Assembly (NCBI RefSeq): GCF_024679095.1
Contig: NW_026110533.1
Span: 39,360 to 103,359 of the forward strand
Length of the DNA stretch: 64,000 bases
Reading direction: 5' to 3'
DNA from: Eriocheir sinensis
Lineage: Eukaryota > Arthropoda > Malacostraca > Decapoda > Varunidae
In this document: piece after piece, positions 24,514 to 34,689 of the stretch
Layout of the letters: every line of letters begins with the position of its first letter
Position numbering within the stretch: the stretch's first letter is position 1
Position numbers and translations under genes: made by a program
Notes under the pieces: model-generated
What the model saw: the letters and a program-made list of their open reading frames with translations, nothing else
The model's database searches: none
Told to the model about the DNA's origin: nothing

Positions 24514-25009
24514 TATAGTCTGTCCAGAGCATGAAGGCGGTTCAAGGTGTGGCAGATTCTTGAATTCCCATGAGTGCGGCGCTACCAGTTCGACCGCCAA
24601 TTATGAGATTAGCACCGTCTCCCTACCTACCCACCTGTTTATCTCTCTCTCTCTCCCACTCTCTCCCTCTCGACCCGAGGGAGGGACCTAAGGGGACACG
24701 CCGACCACCACCACCATCACCACTACCACCACAACCACCACCACCAAAACGTGGCGACATGGGAAAAAATCGCTGCCACATGTCATAGAATTTGTACAAA
24801 TCGTTGTTATAATCCTAAACATCGATATTCATTGTACTATGTAGCTTCCTGTACTATATACACAATATATGAGATATCACTTTCATATAGCACATGGATG
24901 GGAAAAAAGAGAAAGACGCATGTACGAAGATTGATTTGGCAGAATGGCTAGAGGTAAACGACGATACCAGCTCCACCCTGAACCGACTTCATGCTCTGAA
25001 CAGACTATA
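24514..25009. mobile_element. 496-bp inverted-repeat element, family unknown
   Basis: TATAGTCTGTCCAGAGCATG on the left matches, inverted, TATAGTCTGTTCAGAGCATG on the right; the arms are about 39 bases. Flanks CCTAC and CCTAG could be a 5-bp target duplication. The interior has ACC trinucleotide repeats (24,705-24,750). No coding. Confidence 0.6.
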
Positions 25010-25574
25010 CCTAGGGGCTTCCTTTCCCCGACTGCGCTGACATATCCCTCTGAACCACCCTCGTGGTACCTGTCGGTCCACTTGCACCTACGTACCTCTG
25101 GGAGTCGTTTCTCTGACTGAACTGGACAAAGTATGGGGATGGACATGAATATCCCAGCCAACCTCACACCGGGGCCACAAGCTGGGGAACAGACTAGTCC
25201 GCCCGTAGCATTCTCGCTGTCGAGTTACCCCCTGGAAATAGGTGCTCAATCATCCTACCTGTCTTTCGATCACAAACATGCACCCAGACACGCAACCTTG
25301 CACTGCCTACCCATTCCTCAGCAACTGGGGAGCGCCAGACAGGTCCTGAAATACTGACTCTGACCCCGAATGGTGTTGGCTGTCAAGTTAGACTTTCTCA
25401 CCGAACTCCCAAATTAAAATACCCCGTCCACTCCCACACTAATCCCTGACCGCTCTGATAAGACACCTGAAAGAAAACTATATGGGGGGGAAGTAACCCG
25501 GACTCAATTCTCCCGGCTCACTCACGCAGGTCCTTTATCCACGCCTAAACCCATACATCTTGAGGCATTCAGCA
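25010..25574. other. 3' flank of the LTR retrotransposon; no 3' LTR recognised
   Basis: This should hold the polypurine tract and 3' LTR of the minus-strand element, but I find no match to the 5' LTR end TGTCGTGCCCGG seen at 31,512. The 3' LTR is missing, deleted or strongly diverged. Confidence 0.4.
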
Positions 25575-27350
25575 TTAACACTCCTCAATCAACCTCCGGG
25601 GTGGTCTGCGCACTCGCGGTGGCAATTGTTCGTCTTCTGGCTCGGGTTCAATAGTACAGTCAGGCGGTTCGACCAGCCACTCCTCTTCCCCTATGTAGGG
25701 CTTTACTTGTCCAGCAGTTCGCTGCACCTTTTTCCCTGTGAACAAGCTTTGCATCACGTACACGCTCCCACCCAAAAGTTTTTCTACCACTCGGTAAACC
25801 CCATCCCACCTGGGATTTAGCTTCCGGCAGGTGCCCGGTATTGTGGTTTCCCTCTTCACCCATACCAGTGAGCCCACCTCCACCGCTTGGTTGACCCGCC
25901 TTCGATTGGCAACTTGGCGGTAATGTCTGGACATGCGCTGGTGGATACTGCGGATAAGGGCGTGTGCTTCCGCCATCTCCTCGTCTCTGCCGTCGACCGA
26001 CGGGAGTGCCGTACTCACTAACCTGGGTGGATGTCGAGAGAAGAAGGCGAAGTAAGGCTGTTGCCCCGTGGAGGTGTGCACCGCCTGATTCATGGAGATC
26101 TGCCTGGGTTGAAGTAGTTGGGGCCAACGAAGAGGGTGGCCCTGGCAGAGGGCGGAGAGGACCGCCTTGAGGTTCCAATGCATCCTTTCCGTGATGCCGT
26201 TGCCTTGGGGGTGGTAGGGAGTCGTGTAGAACAGGGTGATGTGGTGCTTGTGGCAGAACTGCTGGAACTCTCTGCTGGTGAATTCTCCTCCGTTGTCCAG
26301 CACGATGCCACGAGGGGTCCCGTAGTCTGCCAGGTACTGCCATAGTGCGTGTGTGATGTGTGTGGTGTGTTTTGTTTTAAGGGGGAAGAACCTAACAAAC
26401 CTACTATAATGGTCTACTACCGTGAGGGCATAACGGAAACCGTGATTCCCTGCAACCATGTCAGTTAGATCGATCCCTACCTTTTCCAATGGTTTTGACA
26501 CGGGTGGTAACTCCTTCCATTGTTGTTGTAGTCCTGACTCTCCTTTAAATCTCTGACAAGTTACACATCCTTTGACAGAATTGCATACATCCACCTTGAG
26601 ATTGGCCCAGTAAAACATTTCCTCGGCCTTCTTAATTGTTTTCTTCTGACCGAGGTGTCCTGACAATTCATGGGCATGTTGCATGGCTTGTTTAGTTAAC
26701 TCTCGAGGGACTATGAGGCTGTAGTGCAGGCTACCGTCAGTCTTTTCCCGCACAAAATACAAGAGTTCTTCCACTAAGGCAAATTGATCGAGGGTAGTTT
26801 TGGGGAGTCGTTTACTAGGAATCCTCCCACCTTGGAGATAAGTAATCAATTCTCCCCAGACCGCTTCTTCCCTCTGTTTAGTCATGAATGTTTGCTTGTC
26901 CAGACCAAACCAAGACGTCTCGGGTGGTCTCACTATGATTCTTACTGGGCGGGAGAGGTGATCCGCTACAAAGTTGTCTTTGCCCTTCAAGTATTTAATC
27001 TCATAGTTGTACTCCCGCATCTCCAAGAGCCAACGATTCATTCGCGGCGATTTTGTTTTACGCTTGAAAATACTAGTGAGGGCTTGGTGATCGGTTATCA
27101 CTGTGAATCGTGCACCCCACAGGTAATGGTGAAAGTTCCGACAGACCAGTACTATAGCGAGTGCTTCCTTAGCTGTGGCTGAGTAACGAATCTCACAGGG
27201 GCAAAGTTTTTTTGAAAAGTAACCAGTAGGTTTGTTGGAGCCATCGGGTTTGATCTGACTAAGCACTCCGCCAACGTGGCTGTTACTCGCATCGGTAGTA
27301 AGGATGAAAGGCTGGTCTACCTGAGCTTTGACAAGGACGGGGGCGTCCAT
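25575..27350 (-). pseudogene. pol: pol fragment: RNase H and integrase (591 codons, open)
   Basis: RNase H degrades the RNA strand during reverse transcription; integrase inserts the cDNA. The RNase H motif TTDASNSHVGG holds D20, with E62, D87 and D130 completing the active site. Integrase follows: zinc-binding H227, H232, C262, C265; catalytic D294 (GIDLTDM), D352 (LDNGGEF) and E388 (GITERM), giving D-x57-D-x35-E. The C-terminal part (VGSLVWVKRE, PRWDGVYRVV) resembles the gypsy GPY/F-type module. A chromodomain is not evident. All catalytic residues are intact, but the frame is cut off from RT by a frameshift near 27,380, so no full polyprotein can be made. Confidence 0.93.
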
Positions 27351-28370
27351 AAGACATGATTTTAGTTTTTCAAAAGCCTGCTGGCTCTCCTCGGTCCAAA
27401 TGAACGTGATCCGGGTACGGGTGAGGTTAGTGAGAGGGGACGCTTTTCCTATAGAACCCGCACATTCCCAGGAAACGTCTCACTTCTTTTACTGAGGTCG
27501 GGGCTTTCATTCTAGCTACGGCTTCAATGTTCTTAGGATCTGGCTTGCTTCCTGCCGCGGATATGCGATGGCCCAGAAAAGTAACTTCTTTTAACCCGAA
27601 GGTGCATTTGCTTAGATTGAGTTTTACGCCGTTATCAGCAAGAAGACTGAAAAGTTGTTTTAATCTTTCTAGTAATTCGGGGAAACTGGGAGCCCACAGA
27701 ATCAGATCATCTAGGTAGTTGCGTACCCATCCCTTTTGCAGAAGGGGGGTGAGCATGGAAGCCATTCGTCGGGAGAAAATAGCGGGAGAGCAGTTAAGAC
27801 CGAAGGGTAACCGTCTAAAACGATATAGTGTGACACCGTCGCTGAAGGTAGTCAGATCCCGGCTTTCTTCATCCAACATTATTTGAAAGTAAGCTTCCCG
27901 CATGTCTAGAGTGACGTAGTAAGGATGACCGGCGGCTTGCTCAACTAATTCTTCTAGGCGGGGCAGAGGGTACACATCGGTGGCTAGATGTTTATTTACG
28001 TGTCGGTAATCTAGGCACATTCTCTTACTCCCATCTGGTTTGTTAACTAGGACGATAGGCGAAAGCCACGCCGCGGTAGACCTTTCGGTGATGTATCTTT
28101 GTTCCATGTCTTCTAACATCTCCGCAATCAGCTGTTTCGCTTATTCTGGGTACCTGTCCCCGGCTAGGGCATGGATCGTCTACCTTGATGTGGGCGGGGG
28201 GACCGCTAATGAGGCCTAATTCCTTCTCATCCAGGATGAAAAGAGGGTCATGTTGGAGGATGAGTTTCCGTAAGTCGGCTTGTTCTGATGGGGTTAGGTG
28301 TTGCCAATTTTGACTTTTAATTAACTCCCTTAATTTCTGAATTCTAGTACCAGGATGGCTCACTTTATCT
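27351..28370 (-). pseudogene. pol: pol fragment: reverse transcriptase, frameshifted
   Basis: Copies element RNA into DNA. The upstream segment (28,363-28,043) carries the linker IKVDDPCPSRGQVPRI and breaks near 28,130. The main frame (28,119-27,427) has AAWLSPIVLVNKPDGSKR, D72 in VTLDMREAYFQI, LPFGLNCSPAIF and the YLDD box (Y135-D138) followed by LGHRIS and KEVRRFLGMCGFYR. The residues essential for polymerisation are preserved. Frame breaks at both ends separate it from protease and RNase H. Confidence 0.93.
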
Positions 28371-28582
28371 TTCTGGGGGATGAGATCATTATGAATTTTC
28401 TGAGTGACATTTACTTGAGGGGTAGGGTCTACGTCTACTTACTCACATGATCCTAGAATGGTTCCTGGCTTGAACGTTTTGTCGCTTTTAGTAACATTAA
28501 TTAGGGGAAGTGATATAGTGTTGTCTTGTTTCACCTCAACGAGAAAAGGGTGACTTATGGCTGAATGTGGATTATGGGTGGA

Positions 28583-29110
28583 CTACCAGGGTGGCGCCCA
28601 GTTCTTGCTTGACCGGGATCGACAAAAAACGTGTTTGATACGGGGGCAATTTCTCTGATTGAAGAAAATGGATCTGTGGGTAGGTTCAGATAGATCAGGG
28701 GGGTCAAGTTTTATACGTTCTACCTTGTTTCTATGTCTAGGTATGTGATTTACTACGTAGGGGGTGTTTCCCCACAACATGACTCGCCTCTGTCCATCCC
28801 AGGTGAGCTGGGCCCGTCCTAACACGTCACATCCGAGGTGTATGTCAGTGGATAAGTAAGATTCGGGTACTACGGGGAACCATTGTTTACATGTTTGATC
28901 ATTACCCTCCCCTATTTCTGCCCATATCAAACCTAAGATTCTGAGAGGAGCGCCAGTGACGCCTTGCAAACGTGGTGGGTTTCGCCTGGTGTTTATGTCT
29001 CCTAGTCGCTTGGCTACAGATTCCTTGATTAAAGTGTAGCCGCTCCTCGTATCGACAATGGCTTGGATAAGCTTTCTGTTAACGGCGACACTGATGGTAG
29101 GGGAGGTGTA
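28583..29110 (-). pseudogene. pol: Aspartic protease region with altered catalytic loop
   Basis: Cleaves the Gag-Pol precursor. The frame near 29,065 reads IVDTRSGYTLI where retroviral-type proteases have D-T/S-G; the glycine position is Arg here. The downstream frame (28,969-28,583) has TDIHLGCDVLGRA, the ILG-type flap/C-terminal motif (LGxDxL). A single base change (GGG to AGG) would account for the Arg. Confidence 0.75.
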
Positions 29111-29784
29111 GGGGTCAACTTGTCATGCCTGAGAGGTTGGAGGCTGTGTGGCGGCTGACGGTGGAGTCTGAGGGGTCTGAGCATTTTTCCCCGGACACCG
29201 GGGGTTTCCCCGCCAGCAATTTGATCGGCGGCAGTCAAAACAGAGACCTGGGGCGGGTTTCCGCCAGCACTCACGCAAGTCGTGAGAGGAATTTTGGCAA
29301 TAGGTACAATACTTAGTAGAGAAGGGGCCGCGGTTTCTAGGTGGAGTGTATTTTTGGGTGTTCAATGCGACTTTCAACTCTTGAACCTGTTTACGCAAGT
29401 TCTCCATCTCATCTGTTGAGACCGCGGTGGTCGGGGGGACTGATTTAGTCGAGTTTTGATCCATTTCTTTCTTTACGGGTGGGGGGGTCATGTTAATCTG
29501 TGAACCTCTCCTCCACCCTGGCTTGTTCATATTCAAGTATGTCCATGAATTTGTTAAGAGGGTAGTCATCCTCTAGGAACGCTTCTAGTTTCCCGCGCGA
29601 CTCTGAAGGTAACCCATTCCACAGCTTCCTTTTGATATAGTTTTGTCCCTCCGAGGGAACTTCTCATTGGGGAACTTTGTGGCGATTGCCGCGTGATTAC
29701 CAATGAATCTGTGAGTGAACGCTTGCGGTGACTCGGCGAAGTCGTAACGCATGGCTTCCAATTCCTGCCATGCCCGGTCCACAC

Positions 29785-29911
29785 CAAGATCTATAGTAAC
29801 AGGTCTCCTCACTTTACCTCCACTGCGCAGCCTGTGACGTCAGCTGGCTGTGAGACAGTGAGGAAGACGGGAAACTATTCTATACTCCCCGTTCTCTCAT
29901 TGCGCTGCCGT

Positions 29912-29992
<81 letters not shown>

Positions 29993-30400
29993 AATACCCC
30001 ATATTTGCCCCCAGATGTTGATGCTGTCATTATTATTATTAGTAGTAGTATTGTGTGTGGTGTGTGTTTACTCACAAACTCAAATGTACGCATAACAGCT
30101 ATAATATTTTGTATATCTCCCTACTTCATATTTTTTCTATATGTAATTCTTATAATGTGCCTTGTCAATGGCTATGAGTAGATACCCTCTACTCCATTCT
30201 TATTACTAGCTTACATGTGTGTGTGTGTGTGTGTGAGAAACTGAGAGCGACTGCCAGCTAGCTGTTACTGCACGGAGGTTGGAAGAGCTACTGACCCCAT
30301 CGGCCCCGCTGAACCTACCCTCGAACAGCCTGGTGACGTCAGTGCGCCAGCATCTGCGAAAATACGTCTGAAGTGAGGAGACCTGTTACTATAGATCTTG
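29785..30400. mobile_element. 616-bp hAT-like non-autonomous element inserted in gag
   Basis: Perfect 30-base terminal inverted repeats starting CAAGATCTATAGTAACAGG. Perfect 8-bp duplications GTCCACAC lie at 29,777-29,784 and 30,401-30,408. CA...TG ends with an 8-bp duplication fit hAT. The interior holds a (TC)n tract and a (GT)n run and has no coding capacity. Removing the element restores continuity of gag. Confidence 0.95.
29914..29989. repeat. (TC)n microsatellite
   Basis: About 76 bases of TC inside the nested hAT-like element. Confidence 0.97.
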
Positions 30401-30914
30401 GTCCACACTAACCTCAACCGTAAATTCCGAGCGGAAATAACTTTGAAAGGACTGCCAGGAATGAATGTTCCGGTTCTGTTGGTTACTATGAATGAGTATG
30501 GCCAGTTCAGGGCTCACTCTTCCTTTGGCGACTTGGATTCTGGCCTCATCGGAGGTATAGCACTGCTCTACGAGTTAAAAAAACATTTGTAAACTGGCTG
30601 TCGCGTCAAGACCCTGGAGTTGCGGGAGGTCAAGAATCGGAATGTCCCGCGGCTTGGTCAAGAACATTTTTGGGGCTTGAAGCGCCTGAGGGGTTAGGTC
30701 GCCTGAGGGTAAGGAGAGAGAAGGGGTGGTTGGAGATGGGTTAGGGTCCTCCCTCACTGATAATTCCTCTTACATTTTGACTACTACGTAAGGAAACTTA
30801 AGAGACGACATGCCGTGTAGTGGTACGGCCTATGGCGACAGGTAGGGGTTCGCTCCCCGTGTTCCGTTGGCTCAAGGAACGCACACGGTTTCCTCTTCGC
30901 TGTAGGCGGTACCC

Positions 30915-31437
30915 TTACACCTCTTCCAGCTTTTTCGTGATTATGGAAATTAATTTCTCCTCCACTCTCTCTCTCTCCCCTCACTTGTCCAGTGGACCCC
31001 ATCTCCTGAGAGGGATTATACGAACTGAGGTGAAATGAAATGTGAGGTTCTGTTTGTCACTGTACGTTGGATTTTCCTGTTGACTGCCCCTTGAATTTTA
31101 TGGTACTGATGGGAATTGACAGGAAATTCTCCCGGGTAGAAACGGGGCTCTAACTTTATAACGTGAACTGTAGCCCCACACTCATCCTCGATAGCGTTAT
31201 GGATTTCTTTTATATTGTTACAGAGTACACTTGGATTTGTATCTACCTCGATATCATATAACTCCCGATCCAGAAGATACATAAGTCGTGTTCCCACTCC
31301 AGCACTTCTTTCAGTCGGGTGTCGGAAAAGAATGAGTCTGCTCTTCCTCCTGGAGCTCGGAATATTTTAATCTCAATTTCTGGAACGTTTAGATGAACGG
31401 GGATTTGACTGTGACCAACTAGGGAAACTTTAAGCAT
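30915..31437 (-). pseudogene. SGNH-hydrolase-like ORF upstream of gag in the LTR retrotransposon
   Basis: An ATG at 31,437 opens a roughly 174-codon frame: VGHSQIP (block I, candidate nucleophile Ser10), FRAPGGRADSFF (block II-like), LCIFWIGS (block III, GSND-type, disturbed by a 2-base insertion before DI), LEPRFYPGEFP, and after one more frame break DGVHWTSEGRERV (block V Asp/His), with a TAA at 30,915. These four blocks are the SGNH/GDSL esterase signature. It sits between the primer-binding site and gag, in the element's orientation, 140 bases before the gag ATG, so it belongs to the element rather than the host. Substrate unknown. Block I has GHS instead of the usual GDS. Two frameshifts inactivate this copy. 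Confidence 0.7.
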
Positions 31438-31493
31438 AGTACAGGTTTTATCCGTCGCGAGAAAGTGCTTTCAGCTGTGTTCTTAGTTAATAT

Positions 31494-31511
31494 CCCACCG
31501 CTTATTACCAG
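31494..31511 (-). promoter_or_regulatory. Primer-binding site of the LTR retrotransposon (tRNA-Leu-like)
   Basis: On the plus strand the sequence ATCCCACCGCTTATTACCA ends at 31,510, with CCA placed as in a tRNA 3' end. The ATCCCACCGCT part matches the T-arm and acceptor region typical of tRNA-Leu. It abuts the LTR end at 31,512. Confidence 0.55.
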
Positions 31512-32520
31512 TGTCGTGCCCGGAAATTCGGGGCACTAAATGATGTTAAAAGAGAATTCAACTAATGGGGAATCTGGGGATAAATGAAGGGGAACTCACC
31601 CTGGGGTGGGGTGCTGCCACCACCCAGAGATCTACCTCTGAACTATGTCACCGGTAGCTCACTGGGAACCTTAAGGTATATGTATATAAAAAGACTAAGG
31701 ACTTACTTATGGGTTAAAGTGACCCAGAGCGAGACTCTGATCCCCTAGACAGGGGGTAACGTGGTGAGCGGGGAAACTCGGGGCGGTAAAAGGGTATTTT
31801 AACTACACAACCGTCCGGACAAAACTCACGACGGGGAGAAGAGATAAGAAATAAAGGCCTATAAATATGGGTTGGTACATTTATTCATGTGATACTTAGT
31901 TAAGGAGGTATACATAGTCATAACTGATGACACGGCTCGCAGTTAACAGCTAATTGAAGGCACGATTCTCCCGAAACTGACAGAAGTGGGTGAATGGACA
32001 CACGACTGAGTTCTAGTTTCTCCTCTCACAATGGTAGCCAGAACATGGTTGAGAATTCTCTACGAAAAACCTTACCCTTGCGCGGGTGTACATCTATTGC
32101 AAACCAGGTACATAAGATATAGGAAAAACTCAGGGAGGGGAAACCTTACACTCCGGGGAGGCCCGTACACAGCGAGAACAATTTCCGTCGAAACGACAAA
32201 CATATATAGCCCCCTATTTTACTGATACTTCTTACCCTAGAGAAAAAAACACAGGTTAATGGTAATACGCCTATATACTCACAAAGTACTTTCCGCAATA
32301 GGGGATAAAGAAGGAAATTTTGGGGTTCGATTCCCCGTTTCTACCCCGTAAGGCTCCAAGAACGCTTAAGGAGTCTCCTTCCTACAACCCTTATCACGGA
32401 AAGATACTAGTACTGAGATTAATAACTAAAAGAACACATCGGGAAAGAATCACGGGTTCGTGTAGGTGTATGGGTTGTGTGTGGGTGTGGGTGTGTGGGT
32501 GTGGGTGTGTGGCAGAGTGG
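31512..32520 (-). mobile_element. 5' LTR of the retrotransposon, right boundary unresolved
   Basis: The LTR's 3' end on the minus strand is GGGCACGACA, directly next to the primer-binding site. It contains the hairpin GTGCCCGGAAATTCGGGGCA. The 5' end of the LTR cannot be placed because no second LTR is recognisable for comparison. Confidence 0.45.
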
Positions 32521-32522
32521 CC

Positions 32523-32753
32523 ACCAGACCTGCGAGCACAAGGAGCTGAATGAGTGAGGGCGAGTGAGGCCTATTTCATTTAGTGGGATCAGAAATGCAT
32601 TTACAGGATAATTAAGACACACGCTGGCTAAAGGGGAGACGGTAATTAACACTGGGGGGCACGTAGTGGGAAAAAATGGGGGTTGGAAGGCAGGAGAGTC
32701 CCGTACATACCTGCGAGCACAAGGAGTTGAATGAGTGAGGGCGAGTGAGGCCC
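32523..32753. repeat. Direct repeat of about 43 bp, 186 bp apart
   Basis: TGCGAGCACAAGGAG(C/T)TGAATGAGTGAGG plus GCGAGTGAGGCC occurs at about 32,529-32,570 and 32,712-32,753. Confidence 0.85.
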
Positions 32754-32754
32754 G

Positions 32755-32903
32755 GGAATGGGGAGATCGCTCCCTCTTGCACGAGGAAGCACGGGCCTTT
32801 GCCAAAGGAGGCCCGTAGCAGGGAGCCGACAGACCGACTCTATCGGCGATCGAAATCTAGCCGACCAAGTCGGTCTGTTGACGAGGACTGGCGTGTCTCT
32901 GCC
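32755..32903 (+). repeat. Hairpin-rich repeat, copy 1
   Basis: It contains two conserved hairpins: ACGGGCCTTTG...CAAAGG...GCCCGT (32,791-32,816) and a 10-base stem CAGACCGACT...AGTCGGTCTG (about 32,830-32,877). An inverted copy with the same stems lies at 33,764-33,905. The pair may be the termini of one element or two separate insertions. Confidence 0.75.
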
Positions 32904-33291
32904 CGGGAAGAGCTACCCCGAGCTCTATTCTCGCCCTGCCGCCCCTGCGGCGTCCCGTAAGGGCGGGAAGAGGGGGGCCAAGTAGCTGACTATGCTCTAT
33001 TAAGGTTTTATTTAAAAGGAAGGGAAAATTAGGGTAGTTTATATATGGTTATGGTTTCTTAACTTGCAAGGTGACGAATTTTAGTTTTGGAGCAGCAAAA
33101 AAAATCTATGTAAGGTGGATGACTTTAACAGACAGGACATTTACAGGTAAGGTGGCTGGCAACTGCTTCGAATGCGTGCGCTGGTAGGGGGAGGGGAGGA
33201 AGGGGAGGGACAACAGACGCGGGATTCAGGCGGGACAATCTTGGCGTGGGGTATTGCACAATATTGTGTAATTGTAGTCCTGGGGGGGGAG

Positions 33292-33660
33292 TGTTATGTT
33301 ATAGGTTGTGATTAATGATAGCTTCTTATAATTACTTACATACCTATGATGGCCTTGTAGTGACTTATAATCACTTATAACTACTTATGATCACTTATAA
33401 CTACTTGTAATCACTTATAATGACTTAACCTACGTTTTTTCCTTATACTTCTAAGTTTTTCCTCCTCCCTACACATCCCGGCATTACAAGTACTGTGCGG
33501 GTGACAGGCCCCCTCAACGGCTTACTTTGTACTGCCTGTTCATTTTTTCCTTTCCCTCCTGTGCAGTGAGGGAATAGAGAGATAAAAACAAAAAAAATGA
33601 AAAGATCAAGGTCACTGCGAGACTGAAAAACAGCAAAGTAAATATATGAGTCAGGGAAAT
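33292..33660 (+). mobile_element. Possible polypurine tract and start of an LTR
   Basis: TGGGGGGGGAG (33,281-33,291) directly precedes TGTTATGTTATAGG, the arrangement of a polypurine tract followed by a 3' LTR on the plus strand. No end or partner was found. A 12-base-like tandem motif (CTTATAATCA / CTTATAACTA) fills 33,350-33,428. Confidence 0.35.
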
Positions 33661-33663
<3 letters not shown>

Positions 33664-33738
<75 letters not shown>

Positions 33739-33744
33739 ATATAT
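33664..33744. repeat. (TA)n microsatellite
   Basis: About 67 bases of TA followed by GT/TA mixture. Confidence 0.96.
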
Positions 33745-33763
33745 TCCTTTTTTTTTCATAGAC

Positions 33764-33905
33764 ACGTACGCCAGTCCTCGTCGACAGACCGACTTGGTCG
33801 GTTAGATTTTGACCGCCGATAGAGTCGGTCTGTCGGCATTCTGCTACGGGCCGCCTTTGGCAAAGGCCCGTGCTCCCTCGTGCAGGGACGAAGCAATCTT
33901 TTTCT
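33764..33905 (-). repeat. Hairpin-rich repeat, copy 2 (inverted)
   Basis: Inverted copy of 32,755-32,903. The stems are conserved, at 33,846-33,871 and about 33,785-33,835. The outer homology continues as GATTGCTTCG-like sequence. Confidence 0.75.
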
Positions 33906-34089
33906 CTCTTAACTGGCCGTCTTCGGACAAGGGCCCGTTTCCCCAAGTGATACTAGGGGATAAATATTAAAAAATAAAAAATAAAAATCCTTTTTAGTGA
34001 GGATAATATATAAAATAAGAAAAAAATTCTTTATGATGTGTGGGAACAATAAGAGAGAGACATATAAGGAACTAAACACTATACTGTAC

Positions 34090-34689
34090 ATTTCCATCCT
34101 GAATGATTAAGGCGGAGCCGTTGCAAAGGCAATTCCGCTGACCAGCAGACCACAGAACCGAAAGCGACCACAACAACCCGCCAGCCGACCACCGCCCCGA
34201 CGAATAGTGCTGGGCAGCGACACCCTCAGTCCCAACACAGCCTTCAAAGCTCTCAAGTGTACACAGACCTTCCTACAGAAGTCTGGACAGCTTGACAGAA
34301 TCTTGCCCCCACCCGGGGACCCACCTTCACTACAACCACAGCAGCAAGTAACCTGTACCGCCGGGGCTTTAAAGGCCGTGGTCCCATGGCCTAACCAGCC
34401 CCCTAAAACACTGAAGAAGAAGAAGAAGGAGAATTTTATTAACTGTGGAGAAAACGAGAATAGAGAAAAAAGAAGGACACTGATAACAACACACATCAGG
34501 AGCTGCCGTTGCCAACGCTACAGCTTAGCACGTGACCCACACCGTGTGAGCGGCCAGCACCAGCAGGTGACCGCCACGCCGGGGCCACTCCGCCCCCGCC
34601 GCCAAGACGTGAGTCTCTGGAAGCAGCGCCAGTGTTGTAGGAAGCAGCTTGCAGCCTTAAAGTAGCTCACAAAGAGAGGTCCAACTCAC
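34090..34689 (+). other. Unrecognised GC-rich segment with a 152-codon open frame (34,207-34,665)
   Basis: The frame has a Pro/Gln-rich start and a Lys run (KKKKKE) but no domain I recognise. It sits between repeats and ends just before the element at 34,690. It could be retrotransposon leader or gag-like sequence, or chance. Confidence 0.25.

Larger units (their letters stand above)
29123..30775 (-). pseudogene. gag: gag, split by a nested DNA element
   Basis: Structural protein of the virus-like particle. The likely ATG at 30,775 is followed at once by a stop codon. The frame then reads ILDLPQLQGLDATASLQMFF, shifts at a T run, and continues as SPELAILIHSNQQNRNIHSW and SYFRSEF to 30,409. 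The element at 29,785-30,400 interrupts it. Gag resumes at 29,776 with AWQELEAMRYDFAESPQAF (capsid-like) and, after another break, ends with a C-x2-C-x4-H-x4-C zinc knuckle (CTYCQNSSHDLREC) plus further Cys residues, stopping at 29,123. The knuckle and position identify it as gag. Confidence 0.85.
25575..31511 (-). mobile_element. Ty3/gypsy-type LTR retrotransposon, internal region
   Basis: Read leftward the order is: primer-binding site (31,494-31,511), SGNH-like ORF (31,437-30,915), gag (30,775-29,123, split by an insertion), protease (about 29,110-28,583), RT (28,370-27,427), RNase H and integrase (27,350-25,575). Protease-RT-RNase H-integrase order is diagnostic of Ty3/gypsy. No envelope gene is seen. 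Several frameshifts and one nested element make it inactive, although RNase H and integrase remain one open frame, so decay is recent. Confidence 0.93.

Noticed and set aside
24002..24532. 176-codon minus-strand open frame
   Set aside because: No domain, composition like random AT-rich DNA, and it overlaps the end of the hAT-like element.
26118..26398. Alternative frames within the integrase region
   Set aside because: Overlap a clearly conserved RNase H-integrase frame with intact catalytic residues.
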